Shown here: positions 1 to 5,635 of the stretch, in pieces
How the letters are laid out: each line of letters opens with the position of its first letter
Numbering within the stretch: the stretch's first letter is position 1
Source of the DNA: Acidobacteriota bacterium
GTDB taxonomy: Bacteria; Acidobacteriota; Terriglobia; UBA7540
Assembly (NCBI GenBank): GCA_003165615.1
Contig: PLWR01000116.1
Location: forward strand, 1,497 to 16,494
Length of the DNA: 14,998 nt
Direction of reading: 5' to 3'
The notes under the pieces: model-generated
What the model saw: only the letters and a program-made list of their open reading frames with translations
The model's database searches: none
Told to the model about the DNA's origin: nothing
Program-made: the position numbers and the translations under genes

Positions 1-20
1 TACCACTGAGCTACTCCCGC
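1..20 (-). tRNA. tRNA-Gly, 5' part only (cut by window edge)
   Basis: Read on the minus strand, the first 20 bases are the 5' end of a tRNA: acceptor strand GCGGGAG, the TA at positions 8-9, D-stem GCTC, then the D-loop AGTGGTA. The 5' base pairs with position 20 and the gene runs off the left edge, so anticodon and 3' end are not visible. The GCGGGAG acceptor is typical of bacterial tRNA-Gly, most likely the GCC isoacceptor, but the isotype is inferred from the acceptor alone. The strong promoter just upstream supports a real stable-RNA gene. Confidence 0.8.
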
Positions 21-60
21 TCGCCCGTGCCAAACCGCTTACCAGCATAGCACAAATTGG

Positions 61-90
61 ATTATAGGAACCCTCCCTCTGCACTGTCAA
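61..90 (-). promoter_or_regulatory. Strong sigma70 promoter for tRNA-Gly
   Basis: On the minus strand there is a perfect -35 hexamer TTGACA (complement of 85-90), an 18-nt spacer and a perfect -10 hexamer TATAAT (complement of 61-66). The predicted transcription start is near 54, giving a leader of about 34 nt before the tRNA begins at 20. Both hexamers match consensus, as expected for a highly transcribed tRNA gene. Confidence 0.85.
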
Positions 91-127
91 GCTGCATGCG
101 TGGTCCATCGCAATTTTTCATAAAACC

Positions 128-156
128 TTACGGCGTGGCATGCATCTACATATTTT
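128..156 (+). promoter_or_regulatory. Weak candidate promoter for the radical SAM gene
   Basis: TTACGG (128-133), a 17-nt spacer and TATTTT (151-156) are the best plus-strand promoter-like pair upstream of the radical SAM gene. Both hexamers are weak matches, so this is tentative. It would give a leader of about 100 nt containing the GAATTCC direct repeats. Confidence 0.22.
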
Positions 157-163
157 ACGGGTT

Positions 164-247
164 CGAATTCCAAATTTCTGGGGAATGGTGGGCAGCTAGC
201 ATGGGGCTACGGGAGAATCTTGTCGCGGCACGCGAATTCCACATTTC
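164..247 (+). repeat. Pair of 15-nt direct repeats in the radical SAM leader
   Basis: CGAATTCCAAATTTC (164-178) recurs as CGAATTCCACATTTC (233-247), 14 of 15 bases identical, with starts 69 nt apart. The second copy ends three bases before the SD of the radical SAM gene. The pair could be binding sites for a regulator or a chance duplication; nothing in the window says which. The intervening sequence shows no convincing gene. Confidence 0.4.
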
Positions 248-262
248 GAAAAGGAGGTCTTG

Positions 263-1570
263 ATGGGAAGTCCTCAAATGGAGAATAGACCTGGGGAAAT
301 CACTCCCAACTTCAGACTGGATGTTCAACTTCACGAATTGCTGACGGGAAAGCCTGATCGCCCAAGGGTGCCCCCTAAACCAACAGGGGCGGAAACGCTG
401 CCGGAGCCGGTTTATCCCCAGCATCCTGAACTCCTGCGCGACCACGCCGCGGTCCTGGCGCAACCCCATGTCCCCCCGACGAAACGCCATTGGCCATCCG
501 GGTTGGTTTATCGCGCCATCCGGGGTTGGGGTGTTCCCTATTTCCAGTCGCGAGCGCTGCCGGGTGAATTCCACCCCATCATTGCCTACCTTTTCACCGA
601 GTGGAAATGCAACCTCGACTGCCACTACTGCTGGGCCTTCGATAATAGCGTGAAAGGCATCACCGAAGATGTTGCCAAGCGGTCCATCGACTGGCTCCAT
701 TCCACCACCTGCCGCGTGCTGGCTCTGATGGGCGGCGAACCCTTGCTGCGCCCCCAGTTCGTCCATAAGGTTGTGGATTACGCCGCTAAGAAAGGATTCT
801 GGGTCTATGTGCCCACCAATGGCCGGCTGCTGCGGCCCGAGGTGATCGACAGGCTGGGCGACTCCGGGGCGGCGATTTTCAATCTTGCCGTCGATGCTGT
901 GGACGAGAAGGAGGGCCTTCCCAAAGCCCTCAACCCGATTCGGAGAAACTTCGAGTACCTCGTTCGCCGCCAATACGACTATGGTTACGCCACATTCTTC
1001 AACATCAACATCTGCCGAAACAACCTCGACGATGTTAAGGAGCTTACCGAAATTGCCCGCGCCAACGGCCTCGCTACGGACTACCACATCAATGAATCGC
1101 CGATGATCCACCAGTCCCACTTCCAGCACAATGACGACGGCAATGGCACCTTCATCCGGCGCGAGGATTTTCCCCAGGTCGACCGGCTGATTGAGTGGCT
1201 TATCGGAAAGAATCGCTCCGGCTACAAAATGGTGAACTCGGTACAGCGGTTGATGGATATGCGTGAGTTCATGCACGGCAAGCTGCAGGAATGGAACTGC
1301 CGCGCCGGACAGAACAACGTCATCGTTCGCGTGGATGGCACGCTTGGTCCTTGCTTCCCCATGTATTCGGCAACCCACGACTGGGGTACCATCGAGAATC
1401 CGCACTTCGATAACGGCCAGCTCAAGGCGATGAAGAAGGAGTGCCAGCCGCACTGCTTCTCAACGCTGAACCACAACCTGGCGTTTTGTTACAACGATGG
1501 GCGCGCTTTGCGCTGGGTGCTTAAGCAAGCGGCGCGTGGCTTCCAGGGCCTTACTGGCAGTTTCACGTAG
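263..1570 (+). CDS. Radical SAM protein with SPASM-like C-terminal cysteines
   Basis: Predicted cytoplasmic radical S-adenosylmethionine enzyme of 435 residues. The CX3CX2C iron-sulfur motif is CNLDCHYC (C116, C120, C123), and the SAM-contacting GGEP motif is at 157-160. The C-terminus has C346-X12-G-X4-C364, which fits the SPASM opening pattern, then C394, C398 and C409, so one auxiliary iron-sulfur cluster is likely. The first ~90 residues are proline-rich and match no domain I know. ATG 263 was chosen because AAGGAGG (251-257) lies 5 nt upstream; a TTG at 260 would leave only 2 nt. SPASM proteins include peptide maturases, sulfatase maturases and dehydrogenases. No precursor peptide or sulfatase is seen here, so the substrate is unknown. 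It is monocistronic and convergent with the next gene, 72 nt away. Confidence 0.9.
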   Translation: MGSPQMENRPGEITPNFRLDVQLHELLTGKPDRPRVPPKPTGAETLPEPVYPQHPELLRDHAAVLAQPHVPPTKRHWPSGLVYRAIRGWGVPYFQSRALPGEFHPIIAYLFTEWKCNLDCHYCWAFDNSVKGITEDVAKRSIDWLHSTTCRVLALMGGEPLLRPQFVHKVVDYAAKKGFWVYVPTNGRLLRPEVIDRLGDSGAAIFNLAVDAVDEKEGLPKALNPIRRNFEYLVRRQYDYGYATFFNINICRNNLDDVKELTEIARANGLATDYHINESPMIHQSHFQHNDDGNGTFIRREDFPQVDRLIEWLIGKNRSGYKMVNSVQRLMDMREFMHGKLQEWNCRAGQNNVIVRVDGTLGPCFPMYSATHDWGTIENPHFDNGQLKAMKKECQPHCFSTLNHNLAFCYNDGRALRWVLKQAARGFQGLTGSFT

Positions 1571-1642
1571 CTTTGCCGAGGGCCCCGCGGGCGACCGATC
1601 GACACCGCCCCGGGACCCCGAATATTGCCGCGGGCTGGCTGA

Positions 1643-3814
1643 TTATTTGTTCCGCTCGATATAAATCAAGTCACTGCTGTACTTATTCGGAAGCTTTACT
1701 CTTAGTCCGCCCGTCATCAATTCGCTTCCGGGGCGCACTTGTTCCGGAACTGATCCCTCCTCCGAGCGAACGTGAAATTGCCCTTCGGGCGCCAATCCTG
1801 GCAACCGCACTTCTTGTGTAGCCTGGTCGTTGTTCGGCCGAAAAACATAGACCGTCCCACGCTTCAGGCTGGGACTCCAGTAGAACAGGCCATCCCAATG
1901 AAGCCCATCCGGCCGCGGCAGAATGTGATGAACCTCAACGTCCTTAAGCATCGGCCGTATCCACGACTTGTAAATTTCGGTGGCGCGCTGGGCACTGGCG
2001 ATTTCCTCAGGCGACCAGTCGGCACTGTGGGTGGGATCGATCTGCCAAGCGCTCATCATGGCGGAACGCCACAAGTAAGGGCCGGGCTGGTCGGCGTCGT
2101 GGTTGTAAAAGTTCTCGTAGGTGTAGGCCATCAGAACGGCAGGCGGAAAGGCAAAGGTGGAATCGTAGATGCTCTGCCGGTCAGGCAGAGCAGACAGCGT
2201 ATCGGTGGTCACAATGTAGTGCACGTGCTTGATATACCCGAAGTCCTTGATGTGTCCCCCACCGGAGCATCCTTCCAGAACAAGATTCGGATGACGTTGC
2301 TTCACGGTCTCCATAATCTGGTAATAGCCGAGTGTTGACCAGTAGCTGACGTCTGCCCCGTAATGGTGGCGGTGGCTCGACTGAACGCACTGGGTCACGA
2401 TGGGCGAGTAGTCATGCTTCAGGTAGTCGAGGTGGTTCTGCTCAACAACTCTTTCCACCTCGCCCACGGCGAAATCCAGAGCCGGATCAGAACCCAGATC
2501 GATCAGGGTGCTCCAGTTGAGGTCCTTTGCCTTCCATCCGGGATTGACCTTTTCCGTGAACCAGCCAGGGTGCTGAAAAACATTCAACGCTCCGGGATCA
2601 AGGGAATCGCCGCCGTGCGTCCAAGCCACCCAGAGGCCCAGTTTCATGCCGTTCTGGTGCGCGTACTCTTCAATGGGCTGCCCGCCGCGGGGGAATCGCG
2701 CCGGGTCCCAGCGCCAGTCGCCGTCCTTGGGGAACCACATCGCGTCGGGAACAAAGGTTTCAAAGCCGAGTTTCTTGCAGAGCTTCGCGCTACTCAGAAC
2801 GTCCTGCTCGCGTGCCTTGTTGCCACCCACGTCGAGGTAAAGATTGTAGGCAAGAGTCGGGTAGGGCTGATTCGGGGGGAGCGGCGGCAGCAACTTCTCC
2901 AGAATGAAACGGTGCAGGGTGTAGCTGCCATCGTCCAGGTCTCCGCGGTAGCAACCTATGAAAGCGGGCGGGATAAGAAAGGTCGATCCGTCAGGAACAT
3001 CGGTTTTGAAATCACTCGCCAGGCCGGCGTGCAGTTCAAACTGGTTTGGGTTCGTCGCTCGGGCGTGAATGCCCCCGATGCCCGAAAACTCCCATCCCAC
3101 GTAAAGGCCGTCTGTTTCTCCAGCTTGGATCGCCATCCAGGGAACGGGGCTGGAACCGTTCGTGGGATCGCTGGTCAAAACCTGATCAAAGGAGGAGTTC
3201 ACCTCAATGTGGAATGTGCCACCCTCCGTACTGGCGTTGCCGCCGCCACGCTTGATCCACCATGCTTGCACAGGTTTTGTCGAAGGAATCGTGAGACCCG
3301 ACAGCGCCAGGCTCTCCGGTTGAAGCACCGTGATGGTTTGCCCCGACTCATTCGTCAGCGCCGACCAATGCTCGACCGGACCGTGTCCCGGCGCTGCCAG
3401 CCACCTCGAATCAAGGCTCAATCTGGGGCTCTCATTGCGGTAATGAAGGACCAACTCCCCGCTCTTAGCATCCAGATCCGCGTTTTCAAATTTCCAGTCA
3501 AGGTCCTTGCGCACGCCATCGACTTCCACCGTCTTCATCAACGGTTCTTTAAGGGGAGCCTTTAACCAATTGCGGTGTGTTGCGGTGGACCTCAATACTT
3601 CCAAGACCGGCCAGCCATCCTTGACCGAAATCACCAATTCTGTGTCATCCGTGCTGAGTCTCCATGTATGGGAGCCACCCTGCCGCTCTGGGGCTGCGAG
3701 GGCAGAGACCGCGAGAGTCAGCAACAACATCACCCTGAAGGCAATACCAGCCCCTCTGCCCACGGTAAGGGACTGCTGATTCACGTTTGTCTCTGTGAGT
3801 CGTGGAGTCTTCAT
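1643..3814 (-). CDS. Secreted GH36-type alpha-galactosidase-like glycoside hydrolase
   Basis: Exported retaining glycoside hydrolase of clan GH-D, 723 residues. A Sec signal peptide covers about 1-40 (hydrophobic run 27-38, likely cut near ALA-AP at 40). An N-terminal beta-sandwich (~45-310) precedes a TIM barrel (~315-620) and a C-terminal beta domain. The nucleophile candidate is D468 in YLKHD and the acid/base D538 in VTTDT. Their 70-residue spacing equals that of D478/D548 in Geobacillus stearothermophilus GH36 enzymes as I recall them. The GCSGGG loop (515-520) is typical of GH36. Oddly, the usual DDGW substrate motif reads DAMW (357-360), and GLWFEPE reads GLWVAWT (393-399), so the sugar bound may not be plain alpha-galactose. 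The start at 3814 has AGGA (3822-3825) 7 nt upstream. It is monocistronic and divergent from the URO-D-family gene. Confidence 0.88.
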   Translation of the reverse strand: MKTPRLTETNVNQQSLTVGRGAGIAFRVMLLLTLAVSALAAPERQGGSHTWRLSTDDTELVISVKDGWPVLEVLRSTATHRNWLKAPLKEPLMKTVEVDGVRKDLDWKFENADLDAKSGELVLHYRNESPRLSLDSRWLAAPGHGPVEHWSALTNESGQTITVLQPESLALSGLTIPSTKPVQAWWIKRGGGNASTEGGTFHIEVNSSFDQVLTSDPTNGSSPVPWMAIQAGETDGLYVGWEFSGIGGIHARATNPNQFELHAGLASDFKTDVPDGSTFLIPPAFIGCYRGDLDDGSYTLHRFILEKLLPPLPPNQPYPTLAYNLYLDVGGNKAREQDVLSSAKLCKKLGFETFVPDAMWFPKDGDWRWDPARFPRGGQPIEEYAHQNGMKLGLWVAWTHGGDSLDPGALNVFQHPGWFTEKVNPGWKAKDLNWSTLIDLGSDPALDFAVGEVERVVEQNHLDYLKHDYSPIVTQCVQSSHRHHYGADVSYWSTLGYYQIMETVKQRHPNLVLEGCSGGGHIKDFGYIKHVHYIVTTDTLSALPDRQSIYDSTFAFPPAVLMAYTYENFYNHDADQPGPYLWRSAMMSAWQIDPTHSADWSPEEIASAQRATEIYKSWIRPMLKDVEVHHILPRPDGLHWDGLFYWSPSLKRGTVYVFRPNNDQATQEVRLPGLAPEGQFHVRSEEGSVPEQVRPGSELMTGGLRVKLPNKYSSDLIYIERNK

Positions 3815-3840
3815 TGTCGTTTCCTGCCTTCATCGCCGGC

Positions 3841-3846
3841 ATTATA
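3841..3846 (-). promoter_or_regulatory. Candidate -10 box for the GH36-type gene
   Basis: A perfect TATAAT is read on the minus strand 26 nt before the ATG at 3814, so transcription would start near 3834 and leave a ~20-nt leader holding the SD. No good -35 hexamer sits 16-19 nt further upstream; the sequence there is GC-rich. The promoter may depend on an activator. Only the -10 is supported. Confidence 0.4.
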
Positions 3847-3879
3847 GGTCCAGGTTGAGTTCCCCAGCCGCCACATCTT

Positions 3880-3894
3880 AACCCGAATTGGGTT
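3880..3894. promoter_or_regulatory. Dyad AACCC-N5-GGGTT in the divergent intergenic region
   Basis: AACCCGAATTGGGTT has perfect 5-nt arms around GAATT. It lies between the two divergent start sites, 12 nt upstream of the -35 box of the URO-D-family gene and about 35 nt upstream of the GH36 -10. This is a suitable place for a dimeric regulator controlling both genes. No regulator gene is in the window, and one such dyad could be chance. Confidence 0.3.
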
Positions 3895-3906
3895 GTATAG
3901 TTCCCC

Positions 3907-3935
3907 TTGACGCAGCACGCAAGGCTCGGTACTCT
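3907..3935 (+). promoter_or_regulatory. Candidate sigma70 promoter for the URO-D-family gene
   Basis: TTGACG (3907-3912), a 17-nt spacer and TACTCT (3930-3935) form a reasonable sigma70 promoter. The predicted start near 3942 gives a ~75-nt leader before ATG 4017. A GC-rich hairpin begins right at the predicted start site. Confidence 0.45.
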
Positions 3936-3938
3936 GCC

Positions 3939-3957
3939 CCCGCCACTTCCTGGCGGG
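3939..3957 (+). promoter_or_regulatory. GC-rich hairpin at the 5' end of the URO-D-family transcript
   Basis: CCCGCCA (3939-3945) and TGGCGGG (3951-3957) form a perfect 7-bp stem around the 5-nt loop CTTCC. No T-run follows, so it is not a terminator. It may protect the 5' end or act as an operator. A weaker 4-bp stem (CCTC/GAGG, 3965-3977) follows. I see no cobalamin riboswitch core. Confidence 0.35.
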
Positions 3958-4016
3958 CCCATCCCCTCGTCAAGAGGCTGGAAGTCATCCGTAGCAAACG
4001 TGAGGAGGACCTTCCA

Positions 4017-5249
4017 ATGATTTCCCGCGAAAGAATCCGCGCTGCCGTCAACCATCAGGAAACCGCCGAGATTCCCATCGATCTGGCAGGCTACTTTGCT
4101 TCCGGAATGGCGGCGATTGCCTACAAGAACCTCAGGAAATACCTGAACCTTGAGGAGCGGCCCATCCGCGTCTACGATCCCCACCAGGTTCTGGCGGTGA
4201 TTGATGAAGACGTCATGAATCGGTTCGGCGTGGACACGGTCCAGGCTGGACGCATCTTCGACCATGACGATTCCTGCTGGAAGGACGGCGTGCTGCCCGA
4301 CGGGACTCCTTGCCAGTACCCCGTTTGGGCTTCACCGGAAAAGCATGAGGGCGTCTGGGTGCTGCGGTCGGTGACCGGAAAGATCGTGGGGCACCGGCCC
4401 GAGGGGGTGCTCAATTTCGAGCCGGTCAACTTCCCCTTTGCCGAGCATGACTCACTTACCGTTAAGGATATCCGCGCCGCCATTGACAACTTTCAGTTCA
4501 CCGGAGTCGCGGGGCCATATACGGCCACGCTGAACCTGCCCGACGGATCCAGGAAATTTGGCGAAGCCATCCGCTGCCTTTACGAATCCACCGACCGCGC
4601 CATCATTCTGCCCTACGGCGGCCATCTGCTGGAGCTAGGGCAATGGCTCTACCGGGCGGATATCTTTTATATGATGATGGGTGCTGAGCCGGCGCGAACG
4701 CACGAGTTCCTTGACCGGGTGGTGGAAATTCACCTGGAAGAACTGGAAAAGCTCCTGAAATATGCCGGCCCTTACGTGGATGTCGTTGCCCTAAGTGAGG
4801 ACCTGGGAGGCCAGCAGGGTCCGCTGGTCTCCATGAAGATGTTCCGCGAGTTCTTCAAGGAACGCCACCGGATCATCTGGAACCGCATCCGCCAGTTAAC
4901 CAACGCCAAGGTCATGCTGCACAGTTGCGGGGCGGTGAGCGATTTGATTCCCGACTTGATTGAAGCGGGCGTGGATATTCTGAACCCCATCCAAATCGAC
5001 TGCCCGGGCATGAACGTCCGTGAACTGAAGGCCGAATTTGGCAAGGACCTGGTCTTTTGGGGAGGTGGCTGCGATACCCACCACGTCCTGCCCTTCGCCA
5101 CGTCGGCGGAAGTGAAGAAGCACGTTAGGAAGCAGGTAAGCCTCCTGCGTCAAGGCGGAGGCTTCGTATTCCAGCAGGTCCATAACATCCTTGCCGATGT
5201 CCCGCCGCAGAACATCGTCGCCATGTATGAGGCCGTTCACGAGGGCTGA
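4017..5249 (+). CDS. Uroporphyrinogen decarboxylase (URO-D) family protein, methyltransferase-like
   Basis: Cytoplasmic TIM-barrel protein of 410 residues in the broad URO-D/COG0407 family. This family covers heme-pathway HemE and corrinoid methyltransferases such as MtaA, MtbA and CmuA. The opening SRERIRAAVNHQE and the C-terminal HNILADVPPQNIVAMYEA are typical of the uncharacterised, non-HemE branch. HSCG (302-305) matches the His-x-Cys zinc pair of MtaA-type methyltransferases; where those have a third Cys ligand, this protein has H389. C352 in GGGCDTHH is a second candidate. The reading frame stays open upstream to 3888, but ATG 4017 is the start: AGGAGG (4003-4008) is 8 nt upstream and the family N-terminus begins there. 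Methyl transfer or demethylation is the likeliest reaction, but no corrinoid protein is nearby and the substrate is unknown. It is transcribed alone. Confidence 0.85.
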   Translation: MISRERIRAAVNHQETAEIPIDLAGYFASGMAAIAYKNLRKYLNLEERPIRVYDPHQVLAVIDEDVMNRFGVDTVQAGRIFDHDDSCWKDGVLPDGTPCQYPVWASPEKHEGVWVLRSVTGKIVGHRPEGVLNFEPVNFPFAEHDSLTVKDIRAAIDNFQFTGVAGPYTATLNLPDGSRKFGEAIRCLYESTDRAIILPYGGHLLELGQWLYRADIFYMMMGAEPARTHEFLDRVVEIHLEELEKLLKYAGPYVDVVALSEDLGGQQGPLVSMKMFREFFKERHRIIWNRIRQLTNAKVMLHSCGAVSDLIPDLIEAGVDILNPIQIDCPGMNVRELKAEFGKDLVFWGGGCDTHHVLPFATSAEVKKHVRKQVSLLRQGGGFVFQQVHNILADVPPQNIVAMYEAVHEG

Positions 5250-5309
5250 CGGGTTGCATTGTTGGATTCCAAATCGTTTGGGGCGACCGCGCCGGAACAT
5301 CAAAAGGGC

Positions 5310-5421
5310 TTCACCACAGAGACACAGAGGCTCACAGAGAACAAGTTAGGGTTCTAAAACAATGAACTGCTTGTGCCCCACAGACGCTTTTCTCCGTGAG
5401 CCTCTGTGCCTCTGTGGTGAA
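5310..5421. repeat. 112-nt inverted repeat with 32-nt arms built from CACAGAG units
   Basis: The left arm (5310-5341) begins TTCACCACAGAG and holds three CACAGAG copies (5315, 5323, 5333). The right arm (5390-5421) is its reverse complement at 30 of 32 positions. Both differences are A-C in plus-strand RNA but G-U in minus-strand RNA, so a minus-strand transcript would pair along the whole arm. The 48-nt loop has nested short complements (ACAAG 5341-5345 with CTTGT 5370-5374; GTTC 5351-5354 with GAAC 5364-5367). No T-run follows, so it is a poor intrinsic terminator. From memory, similar CACAGAG-rich palindromes are dispersed in various environmental bacterial genomes, suggesting a small non-autonomous repeat element. 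Confidence 0.75.
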
Positions 5422-5635
5422 TCCGTCCTTCCTGCCGCGCGCATAATATAGAGGTGGCTCTTTGAACTTCAGAACTCATCAATCCGGTGTAGAATGTCGG
5501 CGTTAGTTTGAATGAGCTTGACCGCGCTGGTTCCCTCGCCCGGCCTGGCGCCGCAAGTTGGAGAGTCGGACTGACTGAAGCGCATCACGCCACGGGCCTG
5601 CCTATTGAATCGGTAAATCTCCCGGGAGTATGAAC
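5422..5635 (+). other. Leader region of the three-gene exported-enzyme operon
   Basis: No convincing gene lies between the inverted repeat and the first gene of the operon. The region holds the candidate promoter at 5468-5495 and, at its end, the palindrome CTCCCGGGAG (5619-5628), whose right half is the SD. Upstream, at 5250-5309, only weak overlapping hairpins (TTGG/CCAA and CCAAA/TTTGG, 5262-5281) occur, without a T-run. I see no riboswitch or small RNA. Confidence 0.5.
5468..5495 (+). promoter_or_regulatory. Candidate promoter for the exported-enzyme operon
   Basis: TTCAGA (5468-5473), a 16-nt spacer and TAGAAT (5490-5495) make a moderate sigma70 match. TTGAAC at 5462-5467 is closer to consensus but 22 nt away, too far. 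The predicted leader would be about 135 nt. This is the best candidate for transcribing the three genes, but it is not decisive. Confidence 0.3.

Noticed and set aside
57..263. 68-residue reading frame ahead of the radical SAM gene, as a possible precursor peptide
   Set aside because: It starts at a TTG with no SD, begins inside the tRNA-Gly promoter, has no leader/core look, and its end overlaps the next gene's SD by chance.
1571..1642. GC-rich gap between convergent genes as a bidirectional terminator
   Set aside because: G and C runs are present, but I could not find a continuous stem with a T-tract.
2363..3565. 400-residue plus-strand frame opposite the GH36-type gene
   Set aside because: It is antisense to a gene with clear domain motifs, and its product resembles no protein family.
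3815..4016. Cobalamin riboswitch before the URO-D-family gene
   Set aside because: The region is about 200 nt, but only a short GCCACTT-like string is present and the conserved core and B12 box pattern are missing.
5310..5421. CRISPR-like array from the repeated CACAGAG units
   Set aside because: The units are 7 nt with 1-3 nt spacing and form a palindrome; there are no spacers and no cas genes.
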